Below are positions 29,456-40,809 of a stretch of DNA of 64,000 nucleotides, one piece after another; the first letter of the stretch is position 1; each line of letters begins with the position of its first letter. Source of the DNA: Micrasema longulum. Taxonomy: Eukaryota > Arthropoda > Insecta > Trichoptera > Brachycentridae. The stretch lies in NCBI GenBank assembly GCA_022494885.1, contig JAGVSM010001368.1:62001-126000 (forward strand), read 5' to 3'. The position numbers were made by a program, and so were the translations under genes. The notes beneath the pieces were generated by a model that was given only the letters and a program-made list of their open reading frames with translations, was not told where the DNA came from and did not search any database.

Positions 29456-29539
29456 AGCTCAAAATTAGTCAGTGGGGAGACTATCACTCCTTATCAATTC
29501 TGTTTACTATAATTCATATTTCTAATTTTGCTATATACC

Positions 29540-30040
29540 TCTAATGTTGCTATATACCGGAGTTTTAGTCCCAACACTTATGTATGGAAGTGAAACATGG
29601 AACTGGCTGAGGAAGGATGAAAGCCGAGTGAACGCGGTTGAAATGCGATCTCTTAGACGAATGTGTGGGAAATCAATGTATGACAGGTTTACGAATGATG
29701 AAATCAGGCGAGAGTGTAAATCTGAGTCAAGTATAATTGATAAGATTAAGAAAGGGTCTCTGAGATGGTTTGGTCACGAAGAACGAATGGACGACGAAAG
29801 AATGGTAAAACAAGTATATATGGCGAAAATGAACGACGTGAGAGGAGGACGACCAAGGAAGACGTGGCATGATCAGATAAACCAAAATCTTAAGTCTGGT
29901 CATGTCAAAAGCAGACAGAACAGAAGGGCATGCATGACAAGATGTATGAATGTGGAAGAGGCTAGGATTGTATGCCAGGATAGACGTGTGTGGCGGTCTA
30001 TTCTCTCTGCCTACCCCTACGGGGAAATGGCGTGATGGTA
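29540..30040 (+). mobile_element. RTE-type LINE, C-terminal domain with open frame
   Basis: An open frame of 163 codons carries the RTE end-domain: GVLVPTLMYGSETWNWLRKD, NAVEMRSLRRMCGKSMYDRF, IDKIKKGSLRWFGHEERMDD, GGRPRKTWHDQINQNLKSGH and RRACMTRCMNVEEARIVCQD, ending VWRSILSAYPYGEMA. It lacks endonuclease and polymerase domains. It is the best preserved of three copies (others at 1,080 and 34,440). Confidence 0.88.
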
Positions 30041-30323
30041 GTTCAATTCAAATCAAATTCAAACAATTCTTCAAAACGGGAATTTACGGTAAGTTGTGAA
30101 AAGATAAGTTATTTTAATTTTTCGTTATTATTATCAAATTAAACTCATATTTTATTAATAACTATTAAATATTTTGCAGAAAATTAGAATGAGCTGGTCA
30201 TTTATAGAGGCAAACTTCGGAGTCGGGTTTTTCTCTTGACCGATCGTTAATGTTTTTGTTTGAGAAAATCGAAGCTCATCTTGGCAATTAAATGTTATTT
30301 CGCGCGCTGTTTGGCTATTAATT

Positions 30324-31325
30324 GAACATAGTTATGCAGAAAGCGGCCAGCCATAGAAAAGCCAAACTGAGATAATAGCACCTTTGAGAGAAGAGTGAAT
30401 TATCAAATCTACACAACAGTTGGAATGCTTTTGACTTTGACAAATGATTAACAATGAGTACATTAGTTTTTTTGTATTACAAACAAGAATCTTATGATGT
30501 GTTTGAACAGTTTAAATAAATTTTAAAGTACCGTATGATTTTTCTAGTCCTGTGGGTGTTTTCTGCAAATTGAGAAATTCCGTTTTTGTGATCGACACTA
30601 TTTTCAGAAGGTGTTTTTTACAGTTTTTTTTGTATGAAAGCGGTCTGGCTGTTTTTATCAGAACATAGGATTGACCTTACTGCACCCAATCATACAAAAC
30701 AAAGCGATTAGGATAATATTAAGATGTGGGAGACGAACAAAAGTTAAGAAAATGATTCAACTTCTAGATATCATGACAAAGAATCAAATTCAATGTTGCT
30801 AATGAAATAAACAAAATTATTACAGGAATAGTTCCGAGATATTTTCAAAATAAACTGAAAAATAATGAGTTCTTTCATAGAAACTATGCAACAAGAGGAT
30901 CTTAAAATATAAGACTGGAAAAGAAATCAAAAGCAATGTCCCAGAACTGCCTTATGTACAAGGGAATACAATTATTTGAGGAAATGCCAGAAAGCATAAA
31001 AAATTAAATAAATGTAAATTTATTTAAAATTTAATGTAAAAAGTATATATGTGAAAAATATTAGGTAGTATATAATGTAAATAGTGAATATAATTAATGA
31101 AAATGTACATATGAAACAGTGAATATTATAAATTAGGATATTAAGTGTATAATAGTTATAAATAATGTTAGAATAAGTATAGATGTTAATATAATGTTGT
31201 AAATATATATTGGACTATGTTTATCATAGAACTAAATAAAATAAATAATAAAAAATAAAAAGAATAACACCAAAATTTCATTTCTTCAAAATTGTGGACT
31301 GGCTGCTTTCTGCATAACTACGTTC
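30324..31325. mobile_element. TIR element of about 1.0 kb (GAACATAGTTATGCAGAAAG ends)
   Basis: Ends 30,324-30,352 and 31,297-31,325 are inverted repeats with about 26 of 29 matches (TTATGCAGAAAGCGGCCAG). A related internal word, GAAAGCGGTCTGGCTG, lies near 30,638. A LINE remnant occupies most of the right half. No transposase is visible. Confidence 0.65.
30700..31255 (+). mobile_element. LINE 3' end nested in TIR element
   Basis: Frames NEINKIITGIVPRYFQNKL, KNNEFFHRNYATRGS and LMYKGIQLFEEMPESIKN belong to the C-terminus of a jockey-like reverse transcriptase, with stops. The tail ends AATAAAATAAATAATAAAAA. Confidence 0.65.
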
Positions 31326-31839
31326 ATTTACAACTCAGGAAATGGCATTTTGAGACAGTTATAAAATTAGATATAAAGTTGTAATCAATTCCTGCAATTT
31401 AAAAAAAACATTTTTAACTTTAACCCGAAATTAATAAACTTTGTACCTGCTAAATGTTATTGATTAGTTTGTTCCTGGTTCACCCCTTATTAAAAAAAAA
31501 AATATAACCTAATGGTAAAGCAACGACAAAAGCCTTCGACACGTAGAAGGTTTTATCGAAAATCGGTTGATATCTTAACTCAATAGCCATGCCAGCAGAA
31601 ACGTTTGAATAATGTTAATTTGAGAAGAAATATCAATGCCAGTATTAAAGATATCTCTTAAATTCAAAGTGTTACGTCTTAACCACAGTCAACCAACCTA
31701 ACCAACGCCTTAAACTCACAAACAAAAAGCATAGGATGACCAAGAGTGTGTCACTCTGCATCAAGGCCATTTGTGACACACTGTTTCAGTTTGCAATGAT
31801 TGAAAATTGTGACTTTCCTCTTTCTCTTTCCACATCCGC

Positions 31840-32066
31840 TACTAAGTGGAGCATGTGGACATCACCAGACGCCTCCAGGAGACCCTATTGCCAGCCGGCA
31901 CTCGTTTCCTTCCAAAGCCGAAAGATCGTCATGGACGGCCTTCTAGAATGGCGGAAGCCTGCAGGCTTGAAGAAGAGGCAACTTATGTTAAGGTTCTTCC
32001 GAGTCATCCGCAGAACATGTCCAAACCAAGTCACCACCGTATCTCAAAATGCTTGTTATTGGAGGC
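31840..32066 (-). mobile_element. RTE-type LINE 3' fragment
   Basis: The minus strand is about 80% similar by eye to 35,200-35,440: TGCCTCTTCTTCAAGCCTGC, AGAAGGCCGTCCATGACGAT, GGGTCTCCTGGAGGCG and ATGTCCACATGCTCCACTTA. The plus-strand frames seen here are antisense shadows. Confidence 0.75.
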
Positions 32067-32357
32067 GAATAGACTAGTCAGAACATTGAACTAACGTAAA
32101 CCTTATATTCTCCTAAGCACTAAAAACTCATTAAGCTTTAGATGTTCTTTTTAGTTTTAAGGTAAATTTAGATATATGTTTTTAAAAAAAATATATCTAC
32201 ATTTATATTCATTCCGACACTTTTAACATTTCAATTATTATTTTTTTCTTTTTTACACCAAGATATTTTCTGTGGCTTGTTGATCGAGATTTATAAACAT
32301 ACTTATTTGTAATATTGATGTTTTTTGTTGATATTTCTTGATAAAACTCCATAGTTA

Positions 32358-32558
32358 ATGATTATGATAAAATTAAAAATAAACTTATCAATAAAACTTC
32401 TTCGTTTAATTTTACTTTTTATTATTTTGACTAACGAGCGCTTTCGCCTAAGTAGGCATCTTCAAGACTGACTAAATAGGCATTGTCAGAATAATAAAAA
32501 GTAAAACTAAACCAAGAAGTTTCATTGATAAGTTTATTTATAATTTTATCATAATCAT
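32358..32558. mobile_element. Hairpin MITE, 201 bp with 75-bp arms
   Basis: The arms starting ATGATTATGATAAAATTA are near-perfect inverted repeats (about 69 of 75). The 50-base centre contains ACGAGCGCTTTCGCC and AGTAGGCATCTTCAAGACTG. It folds into a long stem. Confidence 0.85.
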
Positions 32559-32599
32559 ACTAATTTGTATAATTTTACCTTAATTTATTAAATCAATGA

Positions 32600-32900
32600 A
32601 TGTACAGATATAATTTACATCCTGAAAGATTGGTAATATACATAAAGCGTACTGTTTTTTTTGTACAATACTTGTAACTTGACACTTTTCCAGTACTAAA
32701 CGTATTGCAACAGAGAGGAAAAACAATTTTGAGGAGGCAATGTCGAAGCCTAGGTTTTTACAGGGCTTATGCAATTGACTGGTTTCAATGGCCACTTTAC
32801 ACACTGTGTAACAATCGAAACGTTTGCTCTTTGCTGCAATAAATTGAGATCTCAATAACTCCCTAGGAAGTGAAATCCAGTCTTTCTAAAAACATTGTTC
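32600..32900. repeat. Foldback repeat family C, copy 4
   Basis: It includes GGTTTTTACAGGGCTTATG, ATGGCCACTTTACACACTGT, then TAACTCCCTAGGAAGTGAAA. Partial and diverged. Confidence 0.65.
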
Positions 32901-34439
32901 TTTAAAATAAACATGTAACTTAAAATACTGGAATTTCCTGAGTCTGTCATTCTAATAGTGAGTGATAACTTGAAATACAATGTTCAGTTATTTAAGGTTG
33001 ATTAAAATTATCTTAAAATGCATTGAAACTTTACTTCCGCGTTGTGCCCTTATACAAGACTATTTAGATATAACTGGAAATAGAATTAACTATCGTTCTG
33101 TGTAATTATGAATATCCTTTTTAAATTATTTTTCAAAATATATAATTAGTCAACTGGTAGATCTTTGCTAGGAATCAAAGTTAAAGTATCGTACTTAACA
33201 TATCAATAATGGCATACAATGAAAAAAAAAAGATTACCAATGAGTCTCTAAACTCTTGTACAAGGAATTGAAGGTGTACCTGAAGAAATACAAGAAACAG
33301 AAAGCATTGCAATACATAAAATTAATTTGAAAAAATACATTCTTAAGAAATTTTCATGTTCAAAAATTGTAATGTTATTGAAAGTTTATATTAGTTCTCA
33401 GGATGTTATGAATTAACCTTTTAAAGCATAAAAATACTTACTTCTTAATTGACATTGTTTCATATTAATTTCTAAAACCTTTTATCATTTTTAATTTGAT
33501 TATCTTTTTCGCTAAATTTGTTGGATTTATTATTTTTATTGATACTTCATTAGAATATGAATAATGTTTTACATTTTCTTAAATATCCATTGACTTACTG
33601 TGTAGGTACTGTGTATTACTGTGTTCAACTTACCTAGTCGAGCTGGAATAAAATCAAAAATATTTTTTCTAATGCAAATATTTTTTTCACACATATTTTA
33701 ACCTCTTCTATTTAAAGTTGTCTATCTATCAATAGATGTCTCTTTTAACAGAACAATTTATCGATTGGTTTGCATAGTTGCTTGGTATGCAATTTTTAGC
33801 AAATGTTGTTTCAACAATATCTCAATAGATGGCTTAAAAATATTTACAATAATTTGTTTTATTTGTTTTTTCGTTATTTCTCTATCGCACTTAATGGTGC
33901 AAAAAGAAATGCATTGGTGTTTAAATTAAAACATACATTCGTTAATTAATACACGAAGTTTATAGTCATTGATCGACGACACACATACGTGCAATCATTC
34001 AACTGAAATAGAGCAACGACCCATGAAGCAAGTCATCATTTCATATTGAATACAATATATTATATTCTGTAAGACTAACAGGATTGCTCATAAAACGTCC
34101 GTCTACATAAGAGCAACGTCCTTCAGTACATTAACTTCCTTCCTGCCACGGAAACATGAAGAACAAAGGAACATGGCCAATCAATAGACCACAGGGCGTG
34201 ACAAACAAAGTTCCGAACATTTATTCGCCGTGTAATAAATACACCCTTGGAACACCAACACTGTATTTTCTGTTGATTTCTAACTGAGGTAGGAGCTCCA
34301 ACCCCCATCAACAACCCAAACCCTACATTAAGATACACATCTTAAGATTTATATTTAGTTCAGGGACTTTGAAATTTATAAATCACCTGAATATTTTTAA
34401 AAGGATATTATTCGTTAAGTTATAAGTTTATCGCAGGAG
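32901..34439. other. Intergenic sequence without recognised gene
   Basis: Mostly A+T-rich and apparently single-copy. A more G+C-balanced segment at 34,080-34,340 has no acceptable exon boundaries or family motif in either strand. Confidence 0.45.
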
Positions 34440-34895
34440 GCTAAACTAGCAGTTCACAACGGAGTTCTAGTGCCAACTCTAATGTATGAGAGCAAAGTAT
34501 GGAATTGGAAAAATAATGATGAAAGTAGGTTGAATGCTGCCGAAATGCGATCCCTCAGGCGAATGTGTGGTAAAACGATGTAAGATAGGTACACAAATGT
34601 CGAGATCCGTGAAGTGTGTAAGGCTGAGACATGCATTATTGACAGAATCAAGAAAGGGGTGCTGCGTTGGTTTGGACATGTACAGCGAATGGACAACAAA
34701 AGAACGGCTAAAAGGATCTACGATGCAAATGTGGATGGATGCAGAAAACGAGGAACACCGAGAAAGACATGGCGCGATCAAGTCCATCAAATACTTGGAC
34801 ATGTCAAAAGAAGGAATAATCGGCGTGCGTGCATGAGAAGATGTATGAATGTAGAGGAAATGAGGTATGTAAGCCAAGATAGTAAGACGTAAAAT
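34440..34895 (+). mobile_element. RTE-type LINE, C-terminal domain copy
   Basis: It matches the 29,540 element: NGVLVPTLMYESKVWNWK, then a frameshift, then CIIDRIKKGVLRWFGHVQRM, RGTPRKTWRDQVHQILGHVK and NNRRACMRRCMNVEEMRYVS. It is cut off at the 3' end near 34,890. Confidence 0.82.
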
Positions 34896-35084
34896 ATACG
34901 AGTGTGTACATTTTACGTTTTTATTTATCGTGATATCAGCCACCCGGTTTAATTTAATAAACTTACAGAAACATAAAATTAATATTTGAAGCACTAACTT
35001 TGTAAATTGTAATAATGTAGGCCAGTTTTCCTATATAAGGTGCGAATCTTGACACCTTACCAAAGCTCAAAACACCAAACTTTT

Positions 35085-35450
35085 GAGTTTTTAGAGTAAG
35101 TGCTTGAGAAGAATATTAGGTATGGGGTGGTTCGATTTTATAATTAACACTGAAGTCCAAGAACTTACGCAGCAACCTCTTTTAACGAGCGTCTTGAAGA
35201 TGCGGTGGTAGACCTGGCTTGGAGACGTGCTGCGCATGCCTCAGGAGAACCTAAACCCAAGTTGCCTCTTCTTTAAGCCTGCGGGATCACGCCGTCCTGG
35301 AAGGCCGTCAATGACGATCTTTAGACTTTATTCGGTGGAACTAAGGGGTGCTGGATTGACATGGGAAGAAGCTAGAGTGTTGGATGACAAAAGGGTCTCC
35401 TGGAGGCAACTGGTGATGTCTACATGCTCCACTTAGGAGCGGACGTGGAA
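35085..35450 (+). mobile_element. RTE-type LINE 3' end
   Basis: LRRILGMGW, WLGDVLRMPQENLNPSCLFF, GSRRPGRPSMTIFRLYSVEL and VLDDKRVSWRQLVMSTCST stop are the end-domain blocks of another RTE lineage in this window. One stop lies before TWLGDV. Confidence 0.8.
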
Positions 35451-35834
35451 AAGAAGAAAAAGTGAAGAACTTTGTAATTTTTCATATTAAATAATATGTC
35501 TACGTATTTAGTTTGTGTAAAATCACTAAAATAAATGTAATTTGCCTGCCGTCAAGTAATTAAAACTTTTCTGGATTCGCTAACTACCTAATTGAGAAAA
35601 ATTAAACCTTGATAATATATTTTATATTAATAGCATATTTTATTTGTAATAGAAGCCTAAAGTTAGATTATGGAAAAAATAAGCCAAAAATAATCTTGTC
35701 ACAATCAATAAGCATATTAATGATTTAAATAATCACCCTTTACTAAAAAAAATTATAATATTGAAATATTATTTAATCTGATACCTACTACTTGAACGTA
35801 AACGCCGACTAAACTTTTTGTTTGGTAAGATTAA

Positions 35835-36090
35835 AAATAAGTACGACAAAGGGCAGGACACTTACCGAGACAAAATGATGGCAGGTGGACACTCAGAACA
35901 ATAAAGTGGAGACCATGGGCAAACAAAAGAAGTGTTGGAAGGCCACAGAAAAGATGGGTCGATGACATCGCCCCTTTTGCCGGTAAAACATGGATGATGA
36001 AAGCGGGTGAAAAGAAGGAAAGGAGACGTTTGGAAGAAGCCTTTATCCAGCAGTGGAGAGAATAAGGCTGAAGAAGAAAAAGAAGAAGAA
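35835..36090 (+). mobile_element. RTE-type LINE 3' end with GAA tail
   Basis: DGRWTLRTIKWRPW, SVGRPQKRWVDDIAPFAGKT, WMMKAGEKKERRRLEEAFIQ and QWRE stop, then a GAAGAAGAAAAAGAAGAAGA tail. The order of blocks is that of insect RTE elements. Confidence 0.82.
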
Positions 36091-36201
36091 GACAAAAGAA
36101 CAGTCATAATTCGACTGAAACTGAAATTTTTGTGTTCATTTAATTTATTTAAAATAAAAACACTTTGAAAATTTACCACACAAGAGTTTGATACATTTAA
36201 C

Positions 36202-36423
36202 ACGACTAGTTTTGGGTAATCAGTATTACCTATCCTCAGGTTTAAATATAAACTTAATTAAAAAACATACACAGATACTTAGGTACTGATAGGGTTGGGT
36301 GGAAGGGGGAAGGCAATGTAAGGTGGAGGGGGTGGGGTTTTCCTAATAATGGGGAATATTTATTTTAGTATAGTTTATATTTACACCCGAAGATGGGTAA
36401 TACTGATTACCCGAAACTAGACG
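36202..36423. repeat. Hairpin element (GGGTAATCAGTATTACC arms)
   Basis: ACGACTAGTTTTGGGTAATC AGTATTACC at 36,202 pairs with GGGTAATACTGATTACCCGA AACTAGACGT at 36,394-36,424. The arms are themselves partly palindromic, and a G-rich segment (GGTGGAGGGGGTGGGG) sits in the loop. Probably part of a larger MITE. Confidence 0.7.
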
Positions 36424-36639
36424 TAATATAATAAATAAATATTTTTTTTAATTTGTTTATTTTTCCATACACATATGTTTATAGAATTTTAATTACAAAA
36501 ATTCACTTTAAAAAAATACATCTTAAAGTTAAGCTATAACATAAATTGGAAAAAATGCCCACAAAGACTTCAGCGTCTGAGCGGGGGCCATTTTTTAAAA
36601 AATTATTAATAAATTTATAGCATATAAATATGGTATAAC

Positions 36640-36715
36640 ATGACTACGAAAAAAAAAGAAAAGAAAAAGAAAAGAAAAAGAAAGGAAAAAGAAAAAAAAA
36701 GGAAAGAAAAAGAAA
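36640..36715. repeat. Purine-rich low-complexity run
   Basis: Repeated AAAAGAAAAGAAAAAGAAAG words on the plus strand, about 75 bases without pyrimidines. Simple sequence. Confidence 0.9.
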
Positions 36716-37397
36716 ATTAATATATGCTGATATTATGAAAAAATGATTTATTTGCGGTGTGCATTTTATTTTTAATGTTAATTTTAATTTTTTTAAAGGT
36801 GTCTATCTGTTCCTTCCATGCTAATCCAAGACCTCAAACCTACTTTACCAGTGATTAAAACTCTCGTGTAGTAAATTTACAAAGTGTTTTATTTGAAATA
36901 AATTCAAAATGTTTTTCCACAAAGTAAATGCTGAAACAATAAAAAATTTAATTTATGCGCTTATATACAAACTAAATAAGTAGTTTTATATTTGTAGAAA
37001 AACAACCGATTTTGACTCGGCGCCTTCAATGTGTTTCGAATACTTATCGATATTTTCACAATAAAAACCGCCAACTGTTGGGTATGTACGCGATTGTCGC
37101 ACACTCTATATTCGCTTTATGGGGCTTGACTAACAATCTCGTACACCAGTAACTTGATACTCATAGATTCAACCTGTCAGTTGAAGTTAATTGGATATTT
37201 AACACGAGCACCTTGCAGAACGATCCCAAGGTAACCGAAGGATTCTCAAGGCCTGTCAATGGCCGACAATCAATACACTTACTTTATGTAGTATTCAAAT
37301 TTGATTACTGCTTCTACATATTTACTGGAAATAGATACATCCACGCAATTAATGTAAAAACTGAACATATAAAACAATTATTTAAATAAATCGTCAT

Positions 37398-37445
37398 CAC
37401 AATTTCCCTTTCCGCACCCAGTTGTACATAGGGTACTGCGTTTGT
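37398..37445 (-). mobile_element. SINE family 1, 3' end fragment
   Basis: CCCTTTCCGCACCCAGTTGT ACATAGGGTACTGC corresponds to the end of the SINE at 61,951-62,000. Only the last 45 bases remain. Confidence 0.65.
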
Positions 37446-37470
37446 TACAATTGCAGAATATTATAATATT

Positions 37471-38149
37471 ACTAGCGGACCCGACATACGTTGTCCTGCC
37501 CGAACGTTGGCAAAAGATTTTGCATTGATAAGTAGGTACCTATGTACTTGTTTGTGATTAAATTCCAAAACTAAAAATTGATAATATTCAAATATTGAAT
37601 TGAAGTATGTACCTAGGTACTTGTTTATAGTTGAATTCCAAAACATAAAATAAATATTTTTTCAAATATGGTATTCTTTTTGCAAACGTCAAACTCCGGT
37701 CTTCTCTCCAACAGAGGTGTGTACTAATGTAGGAATACGATTTTTAAAAATATATTGAATTAAATATTCTTTGGTATTGCCAAAAATTCAGTAAAAAGAA
37801 ATAAATGGATGGAAACTATAAGGAATTTAGGGATATAATCTGATTTAGATCCACAAAAAATGAATGCTGTTTGTAAACATTCAAAAACAAACTTTTTTTA
37901 TGCACTAAAAAACAACATCCTTCATTTTTTTTTGTAAATGCATTCTCCTCGAATGCAACTCTGGTAGATAGGTGAATAAAAAATTTATGCTCCTTACTTC
38001 TTTTTTACATATTGGATTGAAGATTTTAATATCTGCGAACACGCTCAGCGTAACGATCTATATTTTTCTGAAAACCGCTCGTAAATCGTTTAAGCCGTTT
38101 AAGAGGAGTTCAGTGATATCACACGTACAGAGGAATTGTATATATAAAG
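37471..38149 (+). repeat. Interspersed repeat family B, copy 3
   Basis: It starts ACTAGCGGACCCGACATACG and ends GAGGAATTGTATATATAAAG. Compared with copy 1 it has an internal duplication of about 90 bases around GTACCTATGTACTTG / GTACCTAGGTACTTG. Confidence 0.85.
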
Positions 38150-39420
38150 AAGATGGCATTAATGGAAAATTTTGAATTTAAAATGTTCATACATATAAGA
38201 CTATAAATAGGGATATATCAGATACAACAAATACCGGTAAAAAAAAAATTGGATTTCAAAAAATAAATTGTATTTTCGAAATCAATGTGGATATTGTAGA
38301 GAAATGTTTTCATACATAACTTTAAAAATTTTATTTTTTTTCAATATGTCACTCGAAAAACGCGACGTGTTTGGCATTGATAATGACGTCAAGATTCGTG
38401 ACAATGTTCTATAAAAATTTAAACGGTTACAAAGTCCAAAATTTACATGAATCGTAACGTATTAGGGGCGTGGCCAGCGCAATGACGGTTTTTGCGGGAA
38501 TCCAAAAACATATTAATTATGCTACTAATGATGAGTAAAAATATGTTATTTTTACTCGTCAGTAGAACCCTTATTAATTTAAATCTGAAAAAAGTGAAAA
38601 TTACGTATTGTGTCAACGGCTAGATTTTTTCCATATTTTTGAGGTATCGAGACGTCAAAAACGCCGGCTTTGTAGTCAATCGGTAGATAAATAGAGACGA
38701 TCGTTAAGCGAACCGTCTAGGTAATTTCCAAAAGTCATATAAAACTCATTGTCAAGCGAGAATTTTTCGCAAGAATTGGGATTTATTGGAGTTTATAATA
38801 GCTTTAAAGAGGGGACTTTTTATCACAAAAGCCTATTTAAAATATACATGAGAACTATTTTTAATGTTAATGGCGTAAGGAACGCGGACCAATTTTTTGT
38901 GGCCATTTGTTGTTTTGTTTCAATCATATGATGTCGATATGACAAGTAGGTAGAACATACTGACATAGATACAGATAGGACAGAAGTTAAGTTTACCGTC
39001 TCGATATGTACAAATGAAGATAGCGTTCATAATCGAGGCACTGCTGTTGAAATTATATATCCTTTGCTCTGTACTATCTTTGATAGTGGATAGCAGACGA
39101 TTTTCCCCAGTCTAGCACCATTGACAATATAATGTATTGATAAATCTCTTTGAGTTTTAATTTTATTTATTTTATTTTATTTATATAAGGAAAACAACAG
39201 CCATTACAACAAAAAAATATTTTTACAAATAAACCAAAATTATAGGCTAATTACAGTTTTCTATACATTACTAAATTCAATGTCAAAAAAAGAAGAAAAA
39301 AGCGTACCTTTAAAAAACCGCCCGCATCATTCCATACGTAAAAAATAAGTAAAATATTACGATAATAATAAAAATAAAAATAAAAAGTTTTTTGTTAACT
39401 AGGACTTAAAAATCCTTTCG
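38150..39420. other. Unique-looking DNA upstream of the mucin-like gene
   Basis: It includes a near-palindrome at 38,520-38,565 (TGATGAGTAAAAATA / TATTTTTACTCGTCA) and CpG-bearing stretches at 38,340-38,480 and 38,640-38,720 (for example GACGTCAAAAACGCCGGC). No exon or transposon motif is recognised. It may include regulatory DNA for the gene starting at 40,656, but nothing proves that. Confidence 0.35.
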
Positions 39421-39439
39421 TCAGCGGATCCATACGGAG

Positions 39440-39870
39440 TCACCCCAGATCACCCTGTCATCGCTCTAACTTTCTTGCCTCCTCTTTCACAGTAGTAGCC
39501 GCTCGATTGTGAAATAATCTACCTACTAATGTAAGAGACGCACCTTCTTTATTTACATTTGAGTAAAGATTGAAATGTCACGATCTAAATATTTAAATTG
39601 TTCCTTTATCCTTCTTCTTTGCTTCCCATCTCCTCTCCTCTCTTCATAGTATAGTTTTTATTTTTCTTTGTATATTTTTATTTTGTTAATCTTTGTTTTT
39701 AATTTTTGTATAAAATTGTAAGATTCAATATGTCTATGTATTTATAATTTTCTCAATTTGGTTTGGGTAGGTAGGAAGAAATTACTTTAAGACAATATGC
39801 CTGCCCTTATATGTATATATATATTGTTTATGTATATAAAGTGTTTAATAAATTAATAAATAAAATCAGC
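39440..39870 (+). mobile_element. CR1-like LINE 3' end, second copy
   Basis: It matches 1,500-1,860 in reverse: TTGCCTCCTCTTTCACAGTA, GCCGCTCGATTGTGAAATAA, CTAATGTAAGAGACGCACC, then the UTR with TATGTCTATGTATTTATAAT and an AATAAATTAATAAATAAA tail. Like the first copy, it has TGA in place of the conserved Trp. Confidence 0.82.
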
Positions 39871-40655
39871 CCTCCCTCCTTTCTTCTTTCAAACAAGAGA
39901 AAATAATCAGAATATTAAAGTGTACAAAAAAAAATACGGTAGGTACAGTTAGATTAAATTATAATTATTATTTTCAATTGGGGTTTTAGCATTTTCTTTA
40001 AATTTGTTTAAAGTGAGGGAATATATATCGATTTCAGTAAAAAACGTGTTATAATTATTTAAAATTCTGGGGAAAGATGCATTCTTATTATTATTTGTGC
40101 TTGAAATACCAACATGAAACAATTGTTGCAGGGCAATTTAAGTAGTTATTGCATATTTTGTCAAGGGAGACGGTATTATTAGTGTAAATATTGACTTATT
40201 AATGGCCACATAAGCGATTTATATTTTAATTAAATAAACAATCGCTTCTTTTTCATACACCTATGTGAATAAAAAATTGTTTGAAAATGTGTCGGGCTGA
40301 AACGGGTTTATAGGACAAGTAATATCACATGCATTTAACGGCATGCATTAACCCATTCTATAAAACCTTTGCAGATCATCTGTCCATGACATTGCTCGTT
40401 GCGAAGGCTTTGTGCGAGCGCCTTCCTTGCTTCACAAATAAAAAACAAAAGAAAAATGATAATTTGACGCCGCATAAAAATAGATTAATAGTGTAAACAG
40501 TAATAAAAATAAATAACAGATTTAATACAATACATTAAATCAAAAGTTCATCAAATTTTTGTGTTTCGCTACTTCTTTTGAAATAATTTTTAGGTTTTCG
40601 TGATTTTAAATATGATTATGTTAAATTCAATTCAATAGATGTAATTCACTTGAAA

Positions 40656-40809
40656 ATGTTCATGTATTTTTGTGTTTTTTTAAGTGTTTTTGGACCTTCG
40701 TTAGTTTTCCCTAAAGCTCTTCCAAAAAGTCATGTGATATCAGAGTACGAAAATCTCTTTAAGAAAAATGTTCCAGATTTGAGATATTATGGAATTTATC
40801 AATATCCAG
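40656..40809 (+). CDS. Mucin-like gene exon 1 (signal peptide)
   Basis: ATG at 40,656 begins MFMYFCVFLSVFGPSLVFPK, a hydrophobic signal peptide. The mature part reads SHVISEYENLFKKNVPDLRY YGIYQYP. Donor GTATTT begins at 40,810, phase 1. An earlier TTG in frame is ignored in favour of the ATG. Confidence 0.75.

Noticed and set aside
29544..30035. 163-codon frame as a host gene
   Set aside because: Its motifs (LMYGSETW, LRWFGH, GGRPRKTW) are the C-terminal domain of an RTE LINE, and two decayed copies occur in the window.
34479..34994. 171-codon minus-strand frame
   Set aside because: It is antisense to the RTE copy on the plus strand and has no independent motif.
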